A stretch of 64,000 nt of DNA from Cladorhizidae sp. MBARI D1340-BT2 (lineage: Eukaryota; Porifera; Demospongiae; Poecilosclerida; Cladorhizidae), in contig JAQNBH010000009.1 in the NCBI GenBank assembly GCA_028752905.1, positions 28,053,312-28,117,311 on the forward strand. Direction: 5' to 3'. The position numbers were made by a program, and so were the translations under genes. Numbering within the stretch: the stretch's first letter is position 1; each line of letters starts with the position of its first letter. Below are positions 25,001 through 36,902 of this stretch, piece after piece. The notes below the pieces were generated by a model. The model did not search any database. It was not told where the DNA came from and saw only the letters and a program-made list of their open reading frames with translations.

Positions 25001-26105
25001 TTAGCACTATTTCTCTTTAAATGTCTGGAAACGTCTAAAAAAAGCTGTATTTTACTCCATTTGGGAGGTTTTTAATCGTTTTGAGGAAAAACTCTGTCAA
25101 AATTATGCACATCAGCGGTTGACTCAACTTTCTATTCTTTATATGACAGAAAACGTCTTTTGGTGAGAAATCTTCCATTTTTAACCTGTCGACGTTTTTG
25201 AGCGTTTTGAGGAAAAACGGTCTCAATCTTGTAAACATTGTCATATTAGCTTCCTTTTCAACAATATCAAAGTGTTTCTACTCTTTAAAGGACAGAAAAC
25301 GTCTTTTGGTGAGAAATCTTCCATATTTAACCTCTCCTATTGGGATGTTTTTGAGCGTTTTTAGGACAAACTGTCTGAAATTGGTCATTCTTGTCTAAAT
25401 GGGAACATAGCAACTATATGGAACTGTTTCTACTCTTTAAATGACAGAAAATGTCTTTTATTGAGGAACCTCCACTTTTTAACCGAAAGAAGCTCTATTT
25501 TGCTCCAATAGGGACGTTTTTGAGCGTTTTGAGGAAAAACTGTCTCAATAGTGGCACAGATTGCTTTTCAACATTATGGAACTGTTTCTACTCTTTAAAC
25601 GAGAGAAAACATGTTTTGGTGAGAAATCTCCGTATTTAACGAATGAAGCTCTATTTTGCCCAATGGGGACGTTTTTGAGCGATTTCAATCGGGAAAAAAA
25701 AGTCTGAAATCGCTCATTCTTGTCGAAATGGGCATTTCAACATTATATAACTTTTTCTACACTTAAACGACAGAAAATTTCTTTTGTTGAGAAATCTCCA
25801 CTTTTTAACAAAAAGCTCTATTTTACTCCATTTGGGACTTTTATGAACGTTTTGAGGAAAAACCGTCTGAAATCGCTCAATCTTGTAAAAATGGGTACAT
25901 TAGCTTTCTTTTCAACATTATGGAGCTATTTCTACTCTTTAAACAACAGAAAACGTCTTATGGTGATAAATCTCCACTTTTTAACCGAAAGAAGTTCTAT
26001 TTGGCTCCATTTGGGAGCGTTTTGAGGAAAAACTGTCTGGAATCCCTCATTCTTTTCAAAATGGGCTCATTAGCTTCTTTTCAACATTGGAACTGATACT
26101 ACTCA
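21880..26105. repeat. Satellite array, about 24 units of about 178 bp
   Basis: Monomers carry in order GAACTGTTTCTACTCTTTAA, ACGACAGAAAACGTCTTTTG, GTGAGAAATCT, TTTTAACCGAAAGAAGCTC, TTGGGACGTTTTTGAGCG, TTTTGAGGAAAAACTGTCTG, AAATCGCTCATTCTTGTC and TTAGCTTCCTTTTCAACATT. Small indels make lengths vary. Short ORFs echo the monomer (LRKNCLKS, FYSLN, RNLHFLTE) but break between units, so they are not genes. The array sits at the end of the large direct repeat and starts again at 63440. Confidence 0.95.
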
Positions 26106-27000
26106 TTAAACGATAGTTACAAATGCCAAACCATCACAGAAGAAGCATGTACAGCGTAACTCTTTCTCTCCTGATGTTAGCTAGCACCTACAATGCCATG
26201 TCCTCCTAGATGCCGCTGCATAAATCCAAGCAGGAGTGGATATTTTATAAATAGTGGAGGGATTTTAGGCTAGCCAGGTGCTTTCATTGGCTTGCAGAGA
26301 CAGCAGTAAAGGTAAGGAAGAGTCTGTTTATGATGGCAATTTGTGATTGTCAGTAAGTTTTAATATTTGTTATATAAATTATTATCACTTCCTCCGCCCA
26401 CTCACATAAAGCAGAACAAGAAATAAAGTTTTATATAATAATAATATGTAGCCTTCTGCCAAGAGACATGAAAATTAATTAAAGTTGATCAAGACATGTA
26501 ATCCTAGATTAAGATATACTGTAACTTACATATTATGATGGTTTCATGAAATACATGTAGGTTGGACACAGAGAGCCAAGAGACATGTAAATTAATTAAA
26601 GTTGATCAAGGCATGTAATCCTAGATCTGTAACTTACATACTATGATGATTTCATGAAGAAGGTTGGACACAGAGAGCCAAGAGACATGTTCAATTAAAT
26701 TGAAGTCTGGCATCCTAGCCATAGAATACTGTAACTCACCTCCTATAAAGTAAGGACAGACAGAGATGAAGGACATGTTGAAACAAATATATTGTATGTG
26801 TATCCCTAGAGTTCGTTCACATGTATGGATGTCGCAGGGACAGTGCACTTGAGCTTAATGGAAGCCAAGTGAGCATTCTGATCTCTGTGGGTATAGTAAA
26901 TATTTTACAATCAATTATTGGCTCAAGTATAAATGATCGCTAGTTACAGAGAAGAACGCTGACTTGCTTCCATGCTATACCTGTTAGGTGACATTAAAAT
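26106..27000. repeat. Repeat module shared with 53690-54640 and 57360-57880
   Basis: One part (26130-26370, with GCTTGCAGAGACAGCAGTAA) recurs near 54400-54640 and 57620-57860. A second part has tandem units of about 85 bp (26460-26740) built on AAGTTGATCAAG, ATGTAATCCTAGAT and GGTTGGACACAGAGAGCCAA. A third (26810-26990, GGATGTCGCAGGGACAGTGC) recurs near 54085. The parts are in a different order from those at 54 kb. Confidence 0.75.
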
Positions 27001-27033
27001 CACCTTCTCAGTTAATCAACTTCAATTTTCATT

Positions 27034-27069
27034 CTCGACATTTCGACTAGATGTTCTAGTCTTCATCAG
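27034..27069 (-). ncRNA. Hammerhead-ribozyme-like motif of the Penelope-like element
   Basis: Minus strand: CTGATGA (27069-27063), one unpaired A, a perfect 6-bp stem GACTAG/CTAGTC with loop AACAT (27061-27045), GAAA (27044-27041), then TGTC as the possible cleavage side. Penelope-like elements are known to carry hammerhead motifs in their terminal repeats. The extra A before stem II and a very short stem III weaken the case for a single-copy active ribozyme. Confidence 0.5.
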
Positions 27070-27309
27070 GAATAATGTGACACTAAGGCTCATGTGAGCC
27101 TGTTATATACCAGTAGCTACCTATCCACCACGTGGCAGTACACGCACCTAGCACGTGCAGCGGATGTAAAAAAAATTAAAAAAATTAAATAAATAAAATA
27201 AATAAATGAAAAAAATAAATAATATATAAATAAAATTAAATCAACAACAAATAAAAATGTACATACATAAATAAACAAATAAATAAAACAACAAATCCAT
27301 ATATAAAAT

Positions 27310-27995
<686 letters not shown>

Positions 27996-28093
27996 AAAAA
28001 AATATTTAAAAAATTATATAAATGTAATTATGGTGGTTGTAGCTTCAAGTTCAGGGTAGTTCTCCAGCAGCCAGGCAAGTCCATTCCACAGTC

Positions 28094-28951
28094 TCAATTG
28101 AAACACTCACACTTTGGTGCTAGGCCAATGTGCAATGCCACCTTCACTAGCAGTTCCTTCTGTCTTCTGGCCTGGTCCAAGATGGTGGCTTCCTCCCAGA
28201 AAATAGGATGTCCATTATCCCATGCATGCTCAGCAATTGCAGACTTCTCTTTATGACAATTTCTAAAGGCATCTTGATGTTCTTTCACTCAGGTCTCCAG
28301 TCTTCAGATGGTCCCCCCTATGTAGTATTTCCCACAGCTACAAGGAATGCAGTACACAACACGTGAGTGCATTCTAGCTGGTAAAACATCCTTCACTCTG
28401 CTCAGTTGTGTCCTCAGAGGTCTTCCTGATCTGAAGACGACTTTTATGTTAAACTTCCTGCAGACCCTCCTGATGTCTTCACTCATCCCTGCTTTATGGA
28501 TGGCTTGTTGTTGTTGAGATGGTCTACAAGTCCTGCTCACTTCACTTCTTCAAAATGCAGAAGGTATCATCCACGTATCTGTTGGCTTTAGTGGGGCAGT
28601 TGTGAGCGACAATTCCTCAAAGAATTCCACATAAAGGTTGTCTACTACTGCAGATACTGGAGAGCCCATTGCTACACCCTCTTGTTGCTCGTAGTATTTT
28701 TCTTGAAATCTGATGTAGGTGGATTTCAGGCACAATTCCAACATTTCAGAAATCCTGTCAGCCACTAGTGTAGTCTTCTCCCTCAAGCTCTCATCTTTCG
28801 TCAACATTACAAAAATTACTTCAACTGCCTCATCTATGGATGGGTCTTTGGATGGGATCCTGTATACTGTATTGCTACTGTCAGGGAAATCAACAGGACC
28901 ACTCCCTGACTTTTCAAACAATAACCCACCATAACCACAAAACACAACCAA
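28094..28951 (-). pseudogene. Penelope-like polyprotein fragment: RT and GIY-YIG endonuclease
   Basis: Minus strand 28951-28550 has RT motifs (ESLREKTTLVADRI, then GVAMGSPVSAVVDNLYVEFF) and, after a 1-nt shift near 28585, RYVDDTF, the catalytic block. A basic linker follows (RRVCRKFNIKVVFRSGRPLR, near 28480), then the endonuclease RVVYCIPC, CGKYYIGGT (near 28320), two TGA stops where Arg is expected, and KEHQDAFRN, IAEHAWDNGH, ILDQARR. The TGAs fit CGA-to-TGA decay. It would act in target-primed reverse transcription if intact. Confidence 0.8.
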
Positions 28952-28993
28952 CAGCTAATGGATGACTACACCACCACAATCCCAAGGAGGCAT

Positions 28994-29377
28994 TGTGATA
29001 ACTGTTCTAGAGCAATATGCATATCAGGTGACTGTTAAGAAATACCTGTATTGTAAGGCACCAGAGTGGGACTCTGGAGTTTTGTCTGGTAGTTGTAAGT
29101 ATATCAAGGTGTATGCTTACTTCCCTGACAGGGACAAAGAGATAGAGAGAGTCAACCTGAGGGGTGACATTGGAGTAAGGTCCTAAGTAGAGAGGACTGA
29201 GACTTGGGTCACAGAGATCAGTGGTCTAGGTAAGGTTGATTGATGGAGTAGGCAATGCCTGGAATACCTAGGCATCGCGGTGTATTCACCCAGAGGTAGC
29301 TAACCGCTCGGGCTACAGCAGTACCATTTTCTTATTGAGGAAGAAAGGTTTTAGATAAGGGTGAAATTTCCCCGACA
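28994..29377 (+). repeat. Probable 5' LTR of a second gypsy element
   Basis: Inferred from a PBS just downstream (29379-29396, TGGCGTCAGCGGTGGGAT), the end CCCGACA at 29377 and a possible TGTGATAACT start at 28994. There is no second LTR in the window to prove the limits; the start is a guess. Confidence 0.5.
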
Positions 29378-29378
29378 G

Positions 29379-29396
29379 TGGCGTCAGCGGTGGGAT
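29379..29396 (+). other. Primer binding site of the second gypsy element
   Basis: TGGCGTCAGCGGTGGGAT differs from the first PBS at three positions and sits one base after the presumed LTR end, fitting another tRNA-Leu isoacceptor (inference). Confidence 0.6.
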
Positions 29397-29578
29397 CTCT
29401 TGTAAAAAGGAAATTCTGGACCAGCCAGTAGCTAGCGAAGAGGAATTGCTTAGCTAGCTGGAGACACCCAGGGCATGGCCTTGTGGTTTGAAAACCGACC
29501 CTTCAGTAGCCAGGAAGAGGTTTTGTAGTTTGTATTGATTTAATTTTTTTCCTCTCTTCCCAATCACCCTGACTTGAC

Positions 29579-30130
29579 ATGTCAGAGGAGAAGGAGAGAA
29601 GGATGCTCAAAGAATCCCGTCGAGGTCATGGGAGCACCCCAGTGGCCAACTTTCCTATCGATCCCATGGACAGACTCCTCCAGCAGTGGATCTAAATCGA
29701 CCAGACTCGGTCAGATCGAGAGGCACAGAAATGGGAGGAGGCCCAGGCTAAACAGGAAGAGAGAGAGACTCGAGAAGCCCAGGCTAGGCAGGAGGAGAGA
29801 GAGGCTCTGCAGCAGCAGAGGTTCCTGCAGATGTTGGCCAGACCTCTCCCTACTGCACCTCGACCCCCTCCACTGCCTTAGCTATCCATCCCTTAGTTTA
29901 CTGAAGGGACGGATGGTATGGGGACCAACCTGGAGGCATTTGAGGCTACGGCTGAGGCTGGCTAATGGCCACGTAATCAGTGGGCCATCATCTTACGCAG
30001 CTCCCTCTCCGGTGAAGGTCTCACTGCTGTCACCTCCATGCCTGCAGATCAGCAGAAAGACTACCCAAAAGTAAGAACTGAGATCTTACATGAATACCAC
30101 ATCTCCTGTGAGACCTACGGTGTTATTTGA
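29579..30130 (+). pseudogene. gag: gag fragment of the second gypsy element
   Basis: From ATG 29579 the frame reads MSEEKERRMLKESRRG, a Gln/Glu-rich coiled region (KQEERETREAQARQEEREAL), then LEAFEATAEAG, WPRNQW, GEGLTAVTSMPADQQKDY and EILHEYHIS, aligning with gag at 11917-12900. In-frame stops: TAA near 29695, two TAGs near 29878-29895 and a TAA near 29964. It ends abruptly where the 31-bp minisatellite starts; the zinc knuckle and pol are absent. Confidence 0.75.
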
Positions 30131-30830
30131 TATATTGTTACATATTATTATTGTTATTTGGCATATTGTTACATGTTATTATTGTTATTTGATATATTGT
30201 TACATGTTATTATTGTTATTTGGCATATTGTTACATGTTATTATTGTTATTTGATATATTGTTACATGTTATTATTGTTATTTGGCATATTGTTACATTT
30301 TATTATTGTTATTTGGAAAATTGTTATAATAATTATTGTTACATGTTATTATTGTTATTTGGCATATTGTTACATGTTATTATTGTTATTTGGCAAATTG
30401 TTACATGTAATTATTGTTGTTTGGTATATTGTTACATGTTATTATTGTTATTTGGCATATTGTTACATGTTATTATTGTTATTTGGCATAATTGTTAAAC
30501 GTTATTATTGTTATTTGGTATAATTATTGTTACTGTAATTTGGTATACTGTTACATGTTATTATTGTTATTTAGTATATTGTTACATGTTATTATTGTTG
30601 TTAGGTATATTGTTACATGTAATTATTGTTATTTGGTATATTGTTACATGTTATTATTGTTATTTTGGCGTATATTGTTGCATGCTATTATTGTTATTTG
30701 GCATATTGTTACATGTTATTACTGTTATTTGGCATATTGTTTATATTTTTATTTGGTATATTGTTACATGTTATTAATGTTATTTGGCATATTGTTATTG
30801 TTATTTGACATAATTGTTACATGTTATATT
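30124..30830. repeat. 31-bp minisatellite, about 22 copies
   Basis: The unit TTGTTATTTGGCATATTG plus TTACATGTTATTA is 31 bp. Because 31 is not a multiple of three the reading frame rotates, so overlapping hydrophobic ORFs up to 133 codons arise that are not genes. It abuts the truncated gag. Confidence 0.95.
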
Positions 30831-30834
30831 TGTT

Positions 30835-31440
30835 GCTATATCCACCCAGTCAATTCATCACAGAAAACTGCAAAGTTGGTACTTGCATTGTAGATGGTGC
30901 CGACTATGATCATAAGCTAACTGAAAATAAAATTTAATTTCACGACATTAGCTGAGAAAAATGGATTATCAATACACAACTTTTCATGACATATTTCTCT
31001 GCATGTCTTCATATTGATGTAAAAAAATAACAGATGTTCTAAACCAGCTAGACATATAGATTATTAGGCTTCTTATGTCAGAGGCATAACATAATTTCTT
31101 TATTTGTTCCAAGAGGTTTTGTTAAGAATGCCTAAAATCCCATAAACACCCAAACAGTATTCCAAAGTAAGTAACACATACCAGGAATTTCATATGCTTG
31201 CTGATCAGAAAAGGATTGAACCTGTAGTATTAACAAAAAATCACATTAAAATAATCAAGCAAAGAGTATTAGCTCACATGTGTGGATGAAGACCTTCTGA
31301 TAGGTCAAATTTTGGAACAGCACTTGTAGGAAATCCTGGATAAAATATATGTTTAATCAGAGAATGCACTCATACTGCATAGTGGTGGCTGCTATGCTAA
31401 TACAATCAATGTTTGGTGCCATACTAGAGTGGTGTACTTT
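30835..31440. repeat. Direct repeat with 35130-35760
   Basis: The two segments align throughout. Their plus strand starts with parallel C-terminal peptides ending in a stop (ENCKVGTCIVDGADY here, ENCIVDTCNVEGADY there, near 30858 and 35165), and their minus strand has one micro-exon pair. I do not recognise the peptide. It may be a coding end or chance. Confidence 0.6.
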
Positions 31441-34400
31441 TAAAACCCACTTTTCACATTTTCTGTGATAATTTAAAACCATATTTTTTTAGAGCACATG
31501 TTAAAATTGTAATAGTCACCCTACTTTCTTGACTTACATCTTTGAACTAAGCTGATGAAAATAGGATATGAATAGATACATTATTTCATATTGCATTTCA
31601 ATTGATATTATTATAATTCATTTTGAAATTATAGAACTTCAAGACCTCTTTTCAACTAGTAGCTGGGCCTTCACATTTCTAATCATAGCATCTTTACTAA
31701 TTAAAAAGTGGATCCCTTTATCTTGATAACACAAGGTTAAAAATAACCCTTGTGTTTCTTGTAATTTGATGTGGACATTTCATTGTGTGGGCCAATTTTT
31801 GTAAAACTATCCACATAAATATTATCCAGTATTCCAAACTAATTTACACATACCAGTATTATCTCTGGCTTGTTTATCAGAGAAGGATAGAGTCTGTAAA
31901 ATAAAACATTCATTAAATCTAGCAAACACAACCATAGAAGATTGGCACACCTGTGTGGATCTTTTAATTGGATGACCTGATGTCTCAATTTTTGTACCAG
32001 CACTTGTAGGCAATCGAGGGTCTAAAGTTCAGTAATCTAAATATAAATCAAGAATGCATTCATACTATATATGTAGGGATAATAAATCTGACCTGTATTA
32101 TAGTAAATTGCAGTGCATTACTAAGAACAAGTGGACATAACGTCATAATTACATGACCTTAAATGGAGGTGATAGCATTCCATTTTTCACCTAGATATAT
32201 GGAAATACAACATCTGTCCAGAGCTATTAAACTTTACACCAAATCACTAATACACAATGAACATAATCTGACACCATCTTATAGTACATATTTCTCGGCA
32301 CTTCATCATCAGATTATTGAAAAAAATTATACAAGTTCTAAAATACTAGAGCGCTAGAACTGTAGGCAGCATGGGTTAGAATGAGGGCTAGTGGCTCCTT
32401 TTGATAAAAAAAATCGATTTATTTTGCATAATTCTTTTGCATAATTCATATGGTAAAAACAAAAATCCATAGCAGTGTTCCACAGTAACTTACACATACC
32501 AGGATATTCATCAGTTTACTCAACAGAAAAAGGTTAAAGCTGAAGAAGAGAACAATCATTATTATAATAAACAACCTCATACAATAATAGTCACTTGTGC
32601 GGGTGTCTTGAGTGGAAGCCCTCCTCCTCATGTCCTTCCTTTTTGTATAGTACTTGTAGGCAATCCAGGAACTAAATTTTATATAATCACAGTTTACAAC
32701 AGAATGTGCTTGTCATAGCAGAACAGCTGCAAATTTTGTTTGCAAAATATTTGGCATATTTTATTTGAGTTTGATGTGCTTTTGTTTTTACTGAATGGAT
32801 GATTGAGGCTGTAATAAATTTTCTTGTGTTCGGAAGGTGTCTACATACATGGAGAAGTTGTGGGACTGATCCATATAGCTAACTGTAATCTATGCCCCCA
32901 AAAGACAAAATCTCCACATGTTGCTCTCTTCCTCATACTAAAAGCAAATGCTGGTTGAGTTTCTCATCATTGGAGTAGAAATGACCATCATCTTCACTAT
33001 CCATTGTTAGAGAGTGAGCTTAGTTAATAATTTCAGGTTTAAAGTTCCGGAGGAGTTCATAATTCCATGTATTGAGCGAATTGAATATGTATGGAACTCA
33101 CCCAGATGCATCTTATAATGATGTGGAGGAAGATTAGTTTGACTCATTCACGAGCTGGAGGCATTTACACCTCCTACATGCAAGGGCAGTTTCTGACAGC
33201 TCTAATAAATTTTAATTCTATAGCTGAAACTCAAATAAAGCATATCAAACTCTAATAGAGCACAAACAATTATAGCAGTCGATGCATTGCAACCGAGCAA
33301 GAATAGAATATGAGTCAAGCAATTCAAGCATAGAATGGTGCTGGTTGCAAGCATGCAACATGTAGGTGCCAATTGAGCTCAGTTTAGCTAAATATTGCAC
33401 ACATAAACAAGTCAATTATAGTGTTGATGTTCCTTACCAATTTCAGTTCTTTACCAATTTCAGTTTGTTATAGATGGACCTAAAAATATATTTTTTAAAT
33501 GAATCCAGATTTTAATTCGTTAATTTTTTATATCTGCTAGGATGGGTGTGTCCGTTTCATCCACTAGATACAGCAAGCATCCACCTCTCAGCTTTTTAAT
33601 GTGAATATCTAAATACCCATGGGTTAATCCTGTTGTTTTAGAATGTGGTAAACAACCAGCGACATTTTATAATAGTGATCTGTTTTGGTTATCAAAGGTA
33701 ATTCAATTCTCTGTCTTCACCATACTCCCTCTAGATTTCTTCGAACTATGCGTGTCTACCAAGATCTGTTGTGGAGAAGTTCGTTCAATTATGTAGTGTG
33801 ATTAACCTTCAGAAGCCACAAACCAACAGTGTCCCACTTAAACCTATCATTTCTTCTGGGTTTATGACTCGAGGACAGGTAATATTATTAGTACCAAATA
33901 TGTTGGTATTTAGCATCGTCTTATTATAAGGATTGAGTTTGAAAGTTAAAACAATCACTGTAAAATTAAGCAAGCAAACAATACGATAGATTATTGGCTC
34001 ACATGTCTGGATGGTTGTGATGGAAGACCTGATGTCCTAAGTTTTGGACCACCACTTATAGGCAATCCAGGATCTAAAGTTTGAGTATATATCAAGAATG
34101 TATTCATACTATGTAAGGACAATAAATCAGAGCTTATCCTTGGTGGCACAATAATCAACAAAGTACAGTGCATTTATAAAGAATAAGTGGAAAAACTGTC
34201 AATATTATAAGACTTTGAAAGGAGATGAATGTCTTCCAACTTTCACCTACCTCCATTGTAACACACTCTCTGCCCAGAGCTGTTTTAACTTTACACCAAT
34301 ACACAATGAACACAAGCTGACTACATCTTATACACTATATTTATCGGAACTTCATCAGAATGTTGGAAAAAATTATACAAGTTCTAAAATGCTACAGCTG

Positions 34401-36276
34401 TAGAGCAGTAGGAGGCTAGAGCATGTAGCTGCTGATTCAGCTCTCAGATTAGCTCCACACATACAATTCAATTATTGTGTTTATGTTCTTTACCAATTTT
34501 AGTTTGTTATGGATAGACTTAAAATAAATTTCATTGATTTTTTTTAATGTCCACCAGGCACTACCATAGTGAAGTATCATGGTAAGCTGGAATTCCTTTT
34601 TGAACTAAAGATGGAAGAAACTACCATCAGGATGCTAAGAAACTGCTTAAATAAGTTAGAGCTAAGACATGATTTTTTTTATATCAACCTCCATTGAATA
34701 TAGAGAGTACCATTGCAATACCTGGCTATAAAAATACATACCTACCCTAAGGGAAATAAAGGGAGTCGAACTACTCACTCGCCTTGAACATCTAAGGTGG
34801 GTGCTTGAATTATGAAATTTGAATGTTGATTGTAAAATGCACACCCTGTGTTACCATTGCAATGAAGATAGAAGTTAGTTAGCTCTAGGTGAGGATTTGC
34901 TGGTTGTGTTTTACCATTGCAATAAAGTTAGAGGTTAGTTAGCCCTAGGTGAGGATTTGCTGGTTGTTTCAATGTCTAGCTGGTGCCTCTACTTTAGCTA
35001 AGGCGTTATTGATCCCCTCATTGATTAAAACTATCAAGTAGTCGACTTCAGGTTCAACAAAGTCTACCAATGGATTTTTATTGCTAACTTTCCTTATATC
35101 TTTGCTATCTGTCACATTACTATGATGCACTGGGCGGTCGCTACAAGCATCCAGTCATCAGAGAAAATTGCATAGTGGATACTTGTAATGTGGAAGGTGC
35201 TGACTATGTTCCTATGCAAACTGAAGTGCAAATTTAATGTTTGTGACATGATCTGAGAAAAATAGGTTATCAATAGACACAATCTTTCATATGACATTTT
35301 TCTCAGCATGTATTCATATTGATGTAAATCTCACAGATGTTCTAATCAAGCTATCCTATACAATATTAGGGTTCTTATGACAATGAGATTACAAAATTTC
35401 TTTATTTGTTCCGAGAGAATTTTGTCATAAACACCTCATCTAAACAGTATTCCAAACAAACCAGGAATTTCATAGGCTTGCTCACCAGTCAAGGATAGAG
35501 CCTGTAGGATTAACAAAGCAACACATTAAAATAGGCAAGAAAAAAATATAATAGAGTATTGGCTCACAAGTATGGCTGGAAGACCATCTACTGAGAGGCC
35601 AAAAGTTGGAACATCATTTGTAGGCAATCCTGGATAAAAAATGGGACATTTTAGAATGCGTTTATACTGTGTGCATACTAAGATAATACAATCAATGTTT
35701 GGTGCCATACTAGAGTGGTGTAGTTTTAGGACCTACTTTTCCCATTGTGTTTTAAAAGAATGCTTGCCCATGTTTTTATAGAGCATATGTAAAAATTGTC
35801 AGAGTAATCCTACTTTCTTGACTGACATCTTTGAACATGAGCTGAGAAAAATAGGATATGAACACAATATTTCATGTTGCATTTCCTTTGGCATATATTT
35901 CATCTTGAAATTATAGAACTTCTAAATTAATTCCCTTTATCTTGGATAACCTGAGGAAAAATATAACCTTCGTGCTTCTTAATCCTTCGTGCTTGTTGAT
36001 TAATTTAATGAAAGCACGTTTATTGTATGGATCAATTTGTGTAAAAATTATCCACATGGAAAAATAAACAGATTGAATAAATCCAGTATTCCAAAGTAAG
36101 TTACACCTACCGAGATTTTCACTGGCTTGCTCATCAGGGAAGGATGGAGTCTCAAAAATAAAACATTCATTAAATCAAGAAAATACAACAATAGAGTATA
36201 CACCTGTATGGATCTTTTGAATGGAAGACCTCTGATGTCCCAATATTTCTACCAGCACTTGTAGGCAATCCAGGGT
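31182..36276 (-). pseudogene. Array of paired micro-exons encoding a 34-37 residue repeat (unknown protein)
   Basis: Minus-strand exon a (40 bp, phase 0 to 1) lies at 31182-31221, 31854-31893, about 32500-32540, 35462-35501 and 36111-36150. Exon b (58-73 bp) lies at 31278-31335, 31951-32021, about 32598-32668, 34003-34073, 35568-35629 and 36204-36276. Exon a is followed by donor GTATGT and exon b preceded by TTTAG or CCAG. Exon a encodes S(F/L)(S/P)D(E/K)QA, exon b PGLPTSAG and related. A 40+71 bp pair is 37 codons and keeps frame; the 40+62 pair is 34. Units repeat about every 650 bp at the ends of the array. Some units are damaged (stops in the 32.5-kb copy, 73-bp exon at 36204). I do not recognise the family; the product may be a low-complexity repeat protein or an old mobile element. 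Confidence 0.45.
33542..33923 (+). pseudogene. Partial copy of the KRBA2-like integrase gene (two exons)
   Basis: 382 bp matching 40986-41368 in direct orientation, introns included. The exon ending at 33697 encodes YNSDLFWLSK and exon 33735-33878 encodes ISSNYACLPRSVVEKFVQL, LQKPQTNSVPLKPIISS and GFMTRGQ. This copy is in frame, whereas the 41-kb copy has a 2-nt insertion. It is inserted within the micro-exon array. Confidence 0.7.
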
Positions 36277-36902
36277 CTAAAGTTACAGTAATCAAAATAT
36301 AAATCAAGAATGCATTCATACTATATATGTAGGGATAATAAATCACAGCTGTATCGTGATCCTCTAAATAATAAATTGCGTGCATATATAAAGAACAGGT
36401 GGACAAACTGTCAGAATTACATGATATTAAAAGAAGTCAATGATTTCCATTTTTCACCACATACAACCTAAATACATTAGCAGTCTCCAGAGCTCCAAGT
36501 TTCTGTTTAACTTGACACTGATACACAATGAACTGAGAAAAATGAGAGATAAAAAACACATCTCATGGTATATATATATTTCTTGGCAATTCTTCATCTG
36601 ATGTTTGTCAAAAGTTATAGAAGTTCTAAAACTGCTAGGGCGTTAGAGTAGTAGGCATCTAGGGCTAGAGGCTCCTATTGATGACAAGTACAAACTTTGG
36701 CTTTCTATTTCAAAAAGGTTGTGATAAATAACTGAATACAGAAAAAATATGGTGATCTTGGTGGTCTTGGCTTCAGTTCAGGTTCTCGAGAGTGGCTCCC
36801 CAGCAGCCAGGGAAGTCCATTCCGATTCAACTGCTAACATTCTGGTGCCAGGCAGCGCAATGAAAAGTACAAGTAGTCGGAGATTCTGTGTTTGTGTTTT
36901 AA

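Noticed and set aside
22464..26025. Many 60-104 codon ORFs rich in Leu, Arg and Asn
   Set aside because: They are pieces of the 178-bp satellite monomer in varying frames, broken at every unit.
21880..26105. Regular repeats considered as a CRISPR array
   Set aside because: The whole unit repeats, there are no unique spacers, and the DNA is eukaryotic.
30158..30893. Overlapping hydrophobic ORFs up to 133 codons
   Set aside because: They are translations of a 31-bp tandem repeat whose frame rotates, and three frames are open for the same reason.
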